Source of the DNA: Pseudomonadota bacterium
Lineage (GTDB): Bacteria; Pseudomonadota; Gammaproteobacteria; Enterobacterales; Succinivibrionaceae
Assembly: GCA_023460615.1 (NCBI GenBank)
Contig: JAEWPL010000062.1
Span: 1-9,934, forward strand
Direction: 5' to 3'
Length of the DNA: 9,934 nt
The notes beneath the pieces are model-generated. The model was given only the letters and a program-made list of their open reading frames with translations, ran no database searches and was not told the DNA's origin. Both the position numbers and the translations under genes were made by a program. This document shows, piece by piece, positions 1-6,053 of the stretch (its first letter is position 1; each line of letters opens with the position of its first letter).

Positions 1-7
1 TATTTAA

Positions 8-20
8 CCCGAGTTTAGCA
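8..20 (+). repeat. Left terminal inverted repeat of the IS
   Basis: CCCGAGTTTAGCA; it pairs perfectly with 2419-2431. Similarity stops after 13 bp apart from scattered matches. This is the end downstream of the transposase gene. Confidence 0.85.
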
Positions 21-33
21 CTTTAGATCAAAG

Positions 34-62
34 AAAAAGGCTTGCGTAAGCCTGGCAAGCCT
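34..62 (-). terminator. Rho-independent terminator after the transposase gene
   Basis: On the minus strand AGGCTTGC and GCAAGCCT (55-62 and 38-45 in plus coordinates) form an 8-bp stem followed by a run of T (34-38). A second copy of the 3' arm (AAGCCT at 48-53) allows an alternative 6-bp stem with a 4-base loop, GCGT on the plus strand. It lies 39 bases past the transposase stop, inside the IS. Confidence 0.7.
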
Positions 63-101
63 CGTTTCATTTTTATTTGATGTGCGGTGAAAAAACTTGG
101 T

Positions 102-2255
102 TTATTTTGAATAATCACTTACTGCATTTTTGAAGCACTTATTCACCACCTGATCTATTAGATTAGTTTTAGCAGTTCTGAATTTTAAAGCCTTTTTAAT
201 TTGACCTACATTAGACACTAGAGGAAGTGGAGATAAACCTAGAGCTTTAATGATTGAATCAATACAATCAGACTGTTGCTCTTGAGCTTTTGTATAAGCT
301 GATTCAATCTCAGCTAGATCTAGTAAGTCATTTACATCAGCTTTAGTACGATTTTTCTTAACACGATCCTTGGTGTAAATATCAGAAAAGAACTTGCAGT
401 TCATAAAGAGCATATCTTTGCTATTTGGTACAGGTATAGGGGCAACAACAGCATTGTTAAGTTCTTGTGTTAATTGGTGTACAGAGTAATTATGACCTAA
501 AGCTTTCATCTTGTTTTCTAGTACTCTAAGTGCAATAAGAGCAAGTACACAGATTAAGCAATGAGCACGGATATGAGACTCTAATCTAACAAACATAGGA
601 CGGATGCTAAAGTTGGTCTTCATAACACGGAAGCAATCTTCAATCTTTACAAGGTGATGGTAGGTAGTAAGCACCATCTGAGGAGTGATGGTGGTAGTTG
701 CAGTTGAACCACTATCATCTTCATTAACAGGATCGGAATAAACCATAGCAGCAAAACCAGCAATGGCTTTTCTGTGTTCGACTACAGCTAGGTTGATTTC
801 TTTTGCCTTGTACAAGCTCTTATCAGTTTTGCCATCTTCAGCTTCTTTTTGAGTTTTAACGATACCTCTCCAACCACTAGAGCAAGGGTTAGCCATAAGC
901 TTACCTTCATTAACAGCATTTTGAGCTTTAACTAAATCGTCATTAAGCTCAGCTAAATCACGTTTCTTACGCTTTTCACTAAAGGTAAACATGATGTTGC
1001 AGTTAACAGTAACCTTTTTGCGTTTACCTGTAGTCTCATCAACACTGTAAGCTGTCTTGGTGGTCTCACACACTTTGTACTTAACCATGGTTTCAGGAGA
1101 ATCAATATCAACACCTGGTACCATAGTGGTTTGGTAATCATCTAAATTAAGCATCTGTTTTTCTAAATCTTTACTTAGATTAGATACCTTCTGAGCAACC
1201 ACAAAGCCAAGTTGCTTGTTAAGTAGCATGTTGAGATTATCTGTTGAGTTTAAGCCTCTGTCTGCAACAATGTAGGAGTTCTTAACATTAAACTTCTTCT
1301 GTAATTTCTCAATGGATTTAGCCATAGTCTTGAACTCAGAGCTATTGCCTTTGTAGATTTCAAAGTCCATTGGAATACCTTGCTCATCAATAACTAAAGC
1401 AATTGAAACAATTGGTTGAGCAAAACGACTTTCTTTTGAAGGACCTCTGCGTCTTACTAGTTCATCCTCATGCTCTTTTATCACTGTTTCAAGTTCAAAC
1501 TTGAAGTCTTCAGACTCAAGGAAGTCTTGTACTTGCTCTTGTGTAAAGCCTTTGTCTTCGAGCTTATATCTAGTCTTGGCAATGTACTTAAAGGTGAATT
1601 GCTCAACGTCATCGTAGGGTGTTTCATAGTAACAGTTGGTGCAATCATAAAAGAGTAACTGTGGACCATCAGATTTAGTGGTGTGAACCTTCTTTACCAC
1701 GTGTTTTAAAATCTCATCTTTATGATCTGATAAGAAGTCTAAAGCAGCATAGAAATTATCAAGTGCTATACCTTCTACAGGATTTGATAAAAATGTAGTT
1801 TGTTTAGCATAGGAGCCAAGGTATGAAGCAGGATCGAGAAGCTTTGAAGCGATAGCGTAAAAGGCAATATCACTTACTTGATAACTGGTGATTTTAGAGT
1901 CGGTTCTTTGTAGGTAATCTAGCTTGTATCTAAGCCCCATTTCTTCTTCAATCAAAGGCTTAACCAGTAAATGACCGTAGTGCAATAGAGGTGACTTGTT
2001 AAAGTTAGTAAAGAATTCCTTATTGTCTTCAGAAGCTACATCAACTAAGGATGCATAACTATCAAGGTTCTGTTGCTGCTTTAGCTTCTGATTAAGTCTT
2101 TTATTGCCATACTCTTTATACAACTTCTCAAGGGTAGCAGGATCAATTAAATCTTCACGACCATAAGACTCAACCTGACGAGTTCTACTTTTACCATTCT
2201 CATCACGATAAGACTCATACAAATAAAGATAACCACGTTTATTAGTTAGATACAT
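102..2255 (-). CDS. IS1634-like DDE transposase
   Basis: It catalyses cut-and-paste movement of the surrounding element. Visible IS4-superfamily marks are an N-terminal segment opening MYLTNKRGYLYLYESYRD, a first Asp in LLFYDCTN (about residue 204), a second in YIVADRGLNS (about 332), and the Y..(R)..IE..FR..K block (YHHLVKIEDCFRVMKT) carrying the catalytic Glu at about 539. All three catalytic acids are present and the frame is uninterrupted, so the enzyme may be active. The roughly 207 residues between the second Asp and the Glu fit the beta-strand insertion of this superfamily. At 717 residues it is longer than the 500-600 usual for IS1634 members. A GTG three codons upstream (2264) is in frame, but the purine-rich AGGGTGG sequence sits 5-8 bases before the ATG at 2255, so I prefer that ATG. 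Confidence 0.9.
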   Translation of the reverse strand: MYLTNKRGYLYLYESYRDENGKSRTRQVESYGREDLIDPATLEKLYKEYGNKRLNQKLKQQQNLDSYASLVDVASEDNKEFFTNFNKSPLLHYGHLLVKPLIEEEMGLRYKLDYLQRTDSKITSYQVSDIAFYAIASKLLDPASYLGSYAKQTTFLSNPVEGIALDNFYAALDFLSDHKDEILKHVVKKVHTTKSDGPQLLFYDCTNCYYETPYDDVEQFTFKYIAKTRYKLEDKGFTQEQVQDFLESEDFKFELETVIKEHEDELVRRRGPSKESRFAQPIVSIALVIDEQGIPMDFEIYKGNSSEFKTMAKSIEKLQKKFNVKNSYIVADRGLNSTDNLNMLLNKQLGFVVAQKVSNLSKDLEKQMLNLDDYQTTMVPGVDIDSPETMVKYKVCETTKTAYSVDETTGKRKKVTVNCNIMFTFSEKRKKRDLAELNDDLVKAQNAVNEGKLMANPCSSGWRGIVKTQKEAEDGKTDKSLYKAKEINLAVVEHRKAIAGFAAMVYSDPVNEDDSGSTATTTITPQMVLTTYHHLVKIEDCFRVMKTNFSIRPMFVRLESHIRAHCLICVLALIALRVLENKMKALGHNYSVHQLTQELNNAVVAPIPVPNSKDMLFMNCKFFSDIYTKDRVKKNRTKADVNDLLDLAEIESAYTKAQEQQSDCIDSIIKALGLSPLPLVSNVGQIKKALKFRTAKTNLIDQVVNKCFKNAVSDYSK

Positions 2256-2290
2256 AACAACCACCCTAAAGCTAAAAAGACTACGTTCCT

Positions 2291-2299
2291 ATTATAACA
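2291..2299 (-). promoter_or_regulatory. Extended -10 promoter of the transposase gene
   Basis: On the minus strand TGTTATAAT matches the extended -10 consensus (TGnTATAAT) perfectly. The -35 region at normal spacing is poor (CTGTGG), which is tolerated for extended -10 promoters. It is the only good -10 between the upstream terminator and the start codon 36 bases on. Inference from consensus only. Confidence 0.5.
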
Positions 2300-2351
2300 T
2301 AAAAATACAGTACCCACAGCACATTATTTAAATTATTTTTAACAAAGTAAC

Positions 2352-2381
2352 AAAAAAGGCAGCCCTTTTACAGACTGCCTT
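2352..2381 (-). terminator. Terminator-like hairpin upstream of the transposase gene, inside the IS
   Basis: Minus-strand AAGGCAG (2381-2375) and CTGCCTT (2362-2356) form a 7-bp stem around a 12-base loop and run into six T. It faces transcripts entering from the flanking gene, so it would shield the transposase from read-through. Stem and T-run are seen; the insulating role is inferred. Confidence 0.6.
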
Positions 2382-2418
2382 CGCGATAGGTTTTGGTGGT
2401 AAATTTTTAGTTAGGAAC

Positions 2419-2431
2419 TGCTAAACTCGGG
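2419..2431 (-). repeat. Right terminal inverted repeat of the IS
   Basis: TGCTAAACTCGGG on the plus strand, the exact reverse complement of 8-20. It directly abuts coding remnants of a sugar O-acetyltransferase, placing the insertion point after base 2431. This is the end upstream of the transposase promoter. Confidence 0.85.
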
Positions 2432-2648
2432 ACTGTTCTCACCTATTGATACTCCAGGCAGAATAATGGCAATTCTCTCCTATTTCACAAAACATCTGCT
2501 TTAAAAGCTTTTGTCTTGTTTTATCATCACCAGGCTCAGTCTTGTTGTACTCGTTTTGCAGCTTAACGCATTGAGCTTGTGCTTCCATAATCTTTGGATC
2601 TGAAGGATAGTAAAATTTGTCTTGATGAAGTTCAGGAAAATCTTGCAT
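2432..2648 (-). pseudogene. Broken sugar O-acetyltransferase (Maa/LacA-type), internally deleted and cut by the IS
   Basis: The first ~60 codons from ATG 2648 encode the N-terminal helical domain of maltose/galactoside acetyltransferases: the stretch around RQKLLKQMFCEIGENC aligns with LacA's RESLIKEMFATVGENA. Intact relatives run about 180-200 residues and continue into a left-handed beta helix that acetylates a sugar hydroxyl from acetyl-CoA. Here the reading frame turns to nonsense (HYSAWSINR, stop at 2439-2441), but the +1 frame over the same DNA (2467-2432) reads IILPGVSIGENS, the hallmark near the C-terminus of this family. About 80-100 codons between the two parts are therefore missing, with a frame change, and the IS interrupts the gene immediately after GENS. 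The start has only a weak GAG six bases upstream. A LacI-type palindrome precedes it. Any product would lack the catalytic domain. Confidence 0.8.
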
Positions 2649-2659
2649 AAATTACTCTA

Positions 2660-2685
2660 ATTAAATGTAAACGTTTACATTTAAT
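2660..2685. promoter_or_regulatory. 26-bp perfect palindrome, probable LacI/GalR-family operator
   Basis: Both arms read ATTAAATGTAAAC toward a central CG, giving core GTAAACGTTTAC, which closely resembles GalR/PurR-class operators with their central CpG. It lies 12 bases upstream of the acetyltransferase remnant's start codon, where a bound repressor would block transcription. No regulator gene is visible in the window. Palindrome is seen; family assignment is inferred from known operators. Confidence 0.6.
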
Positions 2686-2796
2686 GTAACTTATTTAGAC
2701 TTTACTATCATACTTCAAAGGTAAATTGATCGGCTTATTTTGAACTTGATCAAAGAAAGGTTTATTAAAGCGAAGGTTTTGAACTTTAAATTATTA

Positions 2797-2815
2797 GGCA
2801 GTGCTTTGCACTGCC
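2797..2815. terminator. Hairpin downstream of aroC, probable terminator
   Basis: GGCAGTGC and GCACTGCC form a perfect 8-bp GC-rich stem with a 3-base loop, six bases beyond the aroC stop. The minus-strand trailer (TAATAATTTAAAG) is only moderately T-rich; the plus-strand trailer (ATTTTATTATTTTTC) is richer, so it may work in both directions. Confidence 0.65.
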
Positions 2816-2821
2816 ATTTTA

Positions 2822-3919
2822 TTATTTTTCAGATGGAATAATATGAGTTGAGTGAGGAACATTAAAGCATTGAGCCTGATTTTTTAATGCTGCATCTAAA
2901 AGGCAAATTGCCATCATAGCTTCAGCAATAGGCACTGCTCTAATACCAACGCAAGGATCATGACGACCTTTAGTTACAATATCAGTCTCATTACCATCTT
3001 TATCAATGGTTTTACCTGGTACTAAGATACTCGAGGTTGGCTTTAAGGCAAGTTTAACCTTAATGGTTTGACCAGAGCTTATACCACCTAGAATACCACC
3101 ATTGTGGTTTGATAAGAATTTGTTTGGGGTAAGCTCATCACGGGCTGTGCTACCACGCATTTTAGCCATCTCAAAGCCATCACCAATCTCAACACCTTTC
3201 ACAGCGTTAATACCCATCATGGCATAAGCTAAAGTGGCATCTAGTCTATCAAAAACAGGATCACCTAAACCTACAGGTACGTTATGTGCACGTACCTCAA
3301 CTTTAGCACCTATGGAATCACCATTAGTTGCTAAGTCTTTAAACAGAGCTTTTAACTCATCAATTTTGCTTTCATCAGCAAAGTTAAACTCGTTTGTTAG
3401 CGCTACTTTTGAGTCATACTTATCAGTTGATATCTCACCAATGGCGGTTACACAACCATCAATAGTGATATCGAACAATTGCTTTAAAACTTTTTTAGCA
3501 ATAGCACCTGCTGCCACACGCATAGCAGTTTCACGAGCAGAAGCTCTACCACCACCACGATAATCACGAATACCGTATTTAGACAGGTAAGTATAATCAG
3601 CATGCCCTGGTCTAAAAGAATTCATGATTGCAGAGTAATCTTGAGAGCGCTGAGCTGTATTCTCAATAATTAAGCCAATAGAGGTACCAGTGGTTTTACC
3701 TTCAAAAACACCAGAGATAATCTTAACCTTATCAGCTTCATTTCTTGGAGTACCATAACGGGTTGAACCAGGTCTACGACGGTCTAAATCACCTTGCAGA
3801 TCTTCTTCTGACAATTCAATTAAAGGAGGCACTCCATCAACAATTGCAGCTAAGGCTAAACCATGACTTTCGCCACAAGTGGTAACTTTAAAAAAATCAC
3901 CAAAACTATTTGCTGCCAT
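2822..3919 (-). CDS. aroC: Chorismate synthase
   Basis: It catalyses the last shikimate-pathway step, 5-enolpyruvylshikimate 3-phosphate to chorismate, using reduced FMN in the cytoplasm. The 365 residues match the family length (E. coli 361). Signature blocks are all present: GESHG (16-20), RRRPGSTRYGTPRNEAD (47-63), RPGHADYTY (103-111), RGGGRASARET (121-131), HNGGILGGISSGQ (272-284) and GRHDPC (318-323). His19 and His106 correspond to the conserved catalytic histidines. The start at 3919 has GAGG six bases upstream, lying inside the end of prmB, and the two genes overlap by 14 bases, which suggests translational coupling. A stem-loop follows the stop codon. Nothing looks broken. Confidence 0.97.
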   Translation of the reverse strand: MAANSFGDFFKVTTCGESHGLALAAIVDGVPPLIELSEEDLQGDLDRRRPGSTRYGTPRNEADKVKIISGVFEGKTTGTSIGLIIENTAQRSQDYSAIMNSFRPGHADYTYLSKYGIRDYRGGGRASARETAMRVAAGAIAKKVLKQLFDITIDGCVTAIGEISTDKYDSKVALTNEFNFADESKIDELKALFKDLATNGDSIGAKVEVRAHNVPVGLGDPVFDRLDATLAYAMMGINAVKGVEIGDGFEMAKMRGSTARDELTPNKFLSNHNGGILGGISSGQTIKVKLALKPTSSILVPGKTIDKDGNETDIVTKGRHDPCVGIRAVPIAEAMMAICLLDAALKNQAQCFNVPHSTHIIPSEK

Positions 3920-4928
3920 TTAAAACCTCATTAGCAGCTGCTGCAAAAACGTCATGATAAGCGCGTAACTGCTCTACGCTTAAGATAAATACACCTGTTC
4001 CACCCTTTTTAAGATCTACAAAGTGGAAAGGTACAGTTGGGAATAACTCTACTAATTGCTCTTCAGAGTTACCAACTTCCATAATCAAAATGCCATCTTC
4101 ATTTAAGAAATCTACAGCATCGGAAAGGATGCGTTTTGCACAGTCTAGGCCATCATCACCTGAACCTAAAGCTAAATCAGGCTCACAACGGAATTCATCT
4201 GGCATAGTAGACAAATCATAGCTGTCTACATATGGAGGATTAGCTACGATAACATCGTACTTATCCCCCTTTGGTAAATCATTAAAAAGATCTGATTTAA
4301 TTGGAGTTACTATATTCTCAAGTCCATAGCCTTGAATATTGATATTAGCAACTTCTAAAGCTTCATCTGAGATATCTACAGCATCAACCTCTACCTCACC
4401 ATCAAATTGCAAAGCTGTTGCAATAGCGATACAAGCAGAGCCTGTGCACATATCTAAAACTCTCTCAGGTCTTCTGTCAATATAAGGATCAAAACCTGAT
4501 TCAATCAATTCAGCAATTGGAGAACGAGGAATAATTACTCTATCATCTACATAGAATTCTTTACCACAGAAGAAGGCACGATGTGTCAAATATGGAGTTG
4601 GAATTCTATCAATTACTCTTAAGGCAGCAATCTTGGCAATAATCTCACGCTCTTTTTTAGTAAGTCTTGAGTTTAAAGTAGACTCATCACATGGTGGCTG
4701 TAAGTGCATTACTGCCTGAACAATTTCTAAAGCTTCATCCCAATAGTTGCAGGTACCGTGACCTACAAAGATAGAATGTTTTGCAAAGGTAGTAACTAAA
4801 AAGCGAACTACATCTTGTACAGTTACTAACTCATTTAAAAGTGGTTCTTGGATTTGCTCAACAGTAGGTAACTCATCGAGCATGGAATGAATTTCTAGAA
4901 TTTCTTGATTATTTTGAAGTTTTGACAT
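3906..4928 (-). CDS. prmB: Ribosomal protein uL3 N5-glutamine methyltransferase
   Basis: PrmB uses S-adenosylmethionine to methylate a glutamine of ribosomal protein L3 during 50S assembly. The N-terminal part contains the GHGTCNYWDEA stretch, close to E. coli GHGTDNPWDEA and distinguishing PrmB from the release-factor enzyme PrmC. Then come FFCGKEFYVDDRVIIPRSPI, the SAM loop VLDMCTGSACIAIA (about 157-170) and catalytic NPPY (about 230-233). Start choice is uncertain: ATG 4955 lies in the loop of a dyad and only a few bases from the predicted transcript start; ATG 4928 gives 340 residues; ATG 4883 would come nearest to E. coli's 310. None has a strong ribosome binding site. I chose 4928 because it leaves a leader of normal length. 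The 3' end overlaps aroC by 14 bases. Confidence 0.93.
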   Translation of the reverse strand: MSKLQNNQEILEIHSMLDELPTVEQIQEPLLNELVTVQDVVRFLVTTFAKHSIFVGHGTCNYWDEALEIVQAVMHLQPPCDESTLNSRLTKKEREIIAKIAALRVIDRIPTPYLTHRAFFCGKEFYVDDRVIIPRSPIAELIESGFDPYIDRRPERVLDMCTGSACIAIATALQFDGEVEVDAVDISDEALEVANINIQGYGLENIVTPIKSDLFNDLPKGDKYDVIVANPPYVDSYDLSTMPDEFRCEPDLALGSGDDGLDCAKRILSDAVDFLNEDGILIMEVGNSEEQLVELFPTVPFHFVDLKKGGTGVFILSVEQLRAYHDVFAAAANEVLNGSK

Positions 4929-4937
4929 ATTGAAATA

Positions 4938-4969
4938 AATCTTAATACAACTCATGTTGTATTAAGATT
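4938..4969. promoter_or_regulatory. Large dyad at the prmB promoter (operator or leader hairpin)
   Basis: Perfect 14-bp arms (AATCTTAATACAAC and GTTGTATTAAGATT) are separated by TCAT. The dyad overlaps the last three bases of the -10 element and spans the predicted transcription start. Bound protein would block the promoter; transcribed, it would fold near the 5' end. I do not recognise the binding protein. Confidence 0.6.
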
Positions 4970-4995
4970 ATAGCATATCGAAAAGATAGATAAAG
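4967..4995 (-). promoter_or_regulatory. Extended -10 promoter of prmB-aroC
   Basis: On the minus strand TGCTATAAT (4975-4967) is a perfect extended -10. A weak -35 (CTTTAT, 4995-4990) lies 17 bases upstream. The transcript should begin near 4960, inside the dyad. It is placed directly between the preceding 83-codon gene and prmB, so prmB-aroC has its own promoter. Confidence 0.6.
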
Positions 4996-5025
4996 ACTTG
5001 AAAAAATTGGTCAAAATGAAAGCAA

Positions 5026-5277
5026 TTAGTAAGAGTCTACAATTACTCTTTTAGACATTAAACTAGCTTCGTCGTTAATCTCTTTACACATTTTGATGGC
5101 TGCTTCATCCATCTTCACAGAAACTAACACTTTGCCATTGCTAAATTCAAATACTCCCTTTCCTTCAATTACAAATTGACCTTTAAAGAAAGCTAAAACA
5201 TATTTAGCAATTTGTCTTGGAGCGTATTTCTTAAACTCTCTCATGATAGTAATATCAATCCTTATGAAATGCTTCAT
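5026..5277 (-). CDS. Small hypothetical protein, 72 or 83 aa
   Basis: I do not recognise this protein. It is basic at the N-terminus (REFKKYAPRQIAKYV), then has a hydrophobic and beta-rich stretch (FFKGQFVIEGKGVFEFSNGKVLVSV), then a helical, charged C-terminus. No signal peptide or convincing membrane segment is seen. Amino-acid use is protein-like, and the frame is the only one open through the region. The start is uncertain: ATG 5277 lacks a ribosome binding site and lies in an inverted-repeat arm; ATG 5244 (72 aa, MREFKKYAPR...) has AAGGA 14 bases upstream, rather far. It lies between sixA and prmB, where E. coli has smrB nearby, but I see no Smr-domain similarity. Function unknown. Confidence 0.6.
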   Translation of the reverse strand: MKHFIRIDITIMREFKKYAPRQIAKYVLAFFKGQFVIEGKGVFEFSNGKVLVSVKMDEAAIKMCKEINDEASLMSKRVIVDSY

Positions 5278-5296
5278 TAGCTGTAAATATGAAGCA
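5270..5296. repeat. Inverted repeat over the first possible start of the 83-codon gene
   Basis: TGCTTCAT (5270-5277) and ATGAAGCA (5289-5296) pair perfectly across 11 bases. One arm includes the upstream ATG, so it may be an operator or a leader hairpin controlling that gene. Confidence 0.4.
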
Positions 5297-5475
5297 CATG
5301 TTGCACAAAATTTATAATTATTGTTTTAATCTTTTATTTACTTAACACCTATATAATAGGTCAGTTTTGAAAGATTTTCTTTGATTTATATGACAAATTT
5401 TATCAATTAAGTTTATTTATTATATAAATGTGACAAAGTTACATTTTTTTTATCTTTAATATCCATAAAGACACT
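5297..5475. other. Very AT-rich intergenic stretch with small dyads
   Basis: No coding sequence of use is seen on either strand. It holds a 15-bp dyad ACCTAT-ata-ATAGGT (5347-5361) that includes TATAAT, and a dyad AAATGTGAC-aaa-GTTACATTT (5426-5446) with one mismatch. The promoter of the 83-codon gene is probably here, but I cannot fix its -35 element. Confidence 0.4.
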
Positions 5476-5499
5476 AAAAATCAACTTTGTGCGCAAAGT
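5476..5499 (-). terminator. Weak terminator candidate after sixA
   Basis: Minus-strand ACTTTG and CAAAGT form a 6-bp stem with a 4-base loop, followed after three bases by five T, 28 bases past the sixA stop codon. Short and low in GC, so only a candidate. Confidence 0.35.
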
Positions 5500-5527
5500 G
5501 TGCTTATAAAAATCGTGCTCAAATTAA

Positions 5528-5992
5528 CTATAAGTCCTGATAATCATCAAAAGGAGTAAAAAACTTTTCAAATTTACCCTTTTGCCCATCATAATCTAAT
5601 ATCAAGGCACAGGCAGTATCAAACTCAGGTGGAGACTTTTGTTTATTTACAAAGTGATAAGCTAAACTCTCCACAAGCGGTAGATGTGAAACTAGTAATA
5701 CCACATCATCCTTTTGACATACGGCATCGACATAAGCAATAACGGTATCAGGATCCCCAGAAGGAGCTAAGTCTTTTAAATAATCTAAATCTTGTCGAAA
5801 ATTAAATTGATTACAAGCTATAGTAGCCGTTTGCACGGCTCTAGTCTTAGGTGAACTTATACACTTGGTAATTTTGTATAATCTTGCCATTTGGCTACTT
5901 GTATCTGCAACTTCTCTCATACCATGAGAGCTTAATACTCTATCGCTGTTCTGAAAAATTGCTTGTCCATGTCGTAATATGATGATCTTCAT
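5528..5992 (-). CDS. sixA: Phosphohistidine phosphatase SixA
   Basis: SixA belongs to the histidine phosphatase superfamily and removes phosphate from histidines of phosphotransfer proteins: the ArcB HPt domain in early work, and the nitrogen-PTS protein NPr in later E. coli work. The 154 residues (E. coli 161) start MKIIILRHGQA, like E. coli MQVFIMRHGDA. RHG places the catalytic His at 8, with Arg51 in SSPKTRAVQTA and His103 in VSHLPLVESL completing the pocket. It lacks the long insertions of metabolic phosphoglycerate mutases. The ATG at 5992 has AGGA five bases upstream; an in-frame ATG at 6022 lies upstream of the likely -10 (TATTAT, 6017-6012), so the shorter form is right. It is divergent from the H-NS-type gene. 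Confidence 0.9.
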   Translation of the reverse strand: MKIIILRHGQAIFQNSDRVLSSHGMREVADTSSQMARLYKITKCISSPKTRAVQTATIACNQFNFRQDLDYLKDLAPSGDPDTVIAYVDAVCQKDDVVLLVSHLPLVESLAYHFVNKQKSPPEFDTACALILDYDGQKGKFEKFFTPFDDYQDL

Positions 5993-6042
5993 GATATTCC
6001 TAAAATTCTCTATAATAGGCATATGATAATCTAATCATCATA
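5988..6042. promoter_or_regulatory. Overlapping divergent promoters of sixA and the H-NS-type gene
   Basis: Plus strand: TATAAT (6011-6016) with TTCATG 17 bases upstream (5988-5993). Minus strand: TATTAT (6017-6012) on nearly the same bases. An imperfect 21-bp dyad (6022-6042; outer arms TATGAT and ATCATA) sits at the plus-strand start site and over the sixA -35 region. The -35 elements are weak on both sides; consensus inference only. Confidence 0.4.
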
Positions 6043-6053
6043 AGGTAGCTCAT

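Larger units (their letters stand above)
8..2431 (-). mobile_element. Complete IS4-superfamily (IS1634-like) insertion sequence, 2424 bp
   Basis: The element is bounded by perfect 13-bp inverted repeats (CCCGAGTTTAGCA at 8-20, its reverse complement at 2419-2431). It encloses one transposase gene on the minus strand and a terminator-like hairpin at each end. The right end lies directly against a broken acetyltransferase gene, which supports 2431 as the true boundary. No short target duplication is visible: the 7 bases left of the element (tatttaa) differ from the first bases to the right (actgttc). IS1634-family elements are known for long, variable direct repeats, and only 7 bp of left flank are available, so absence of a short duplication is not decisive. 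The family name rests on transposase features; the boundaries are read directly. Confidence 0.85.

Noticed and set aside
953..1141. 62-codon minus-strand frame inside the transposase gene
   Set aside because: Out-of-frame shadow of the transposase; no binding site and no protein-like pattern.
1470..1669. Two 62-codon frames, one on each strand, inside the transposase gene
   Set aside because: Both overlap conserved transposase coding sequence and encode low-complexity hydrophobic or Ser/Thr-rich stretches; shadows.
2724..2756. TTGATC...GATCAA repeat resembling an FNR site
   Set aside because: The half-sites are far too widely spaced for FNR (needs four bases), and the inner TTGATCAA is a short self-palindrome likely by chance.
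3234..3563. 109-codon plus-strand frame antisense to aroC
   Set aside because: It mirrors highly conserved aroC codons; its Ser/Ala/Pro-rich translation is what an antisense frame of such a gene gives.
5401..5475. Tiny minus-strand frame of 17 codons (MDIKDKKNV...)
   Set aside because: No ribosome binding site, and lysine/asparagine-rich as expected from random AT-rich DNA.
6022..6042. Fur box in the sixA/H-NS-type spacer
   Set aside because: TGATAAT is present, but the second half is out of register for the 7-1-7 Fur model; kept only as an unassigned dyad.
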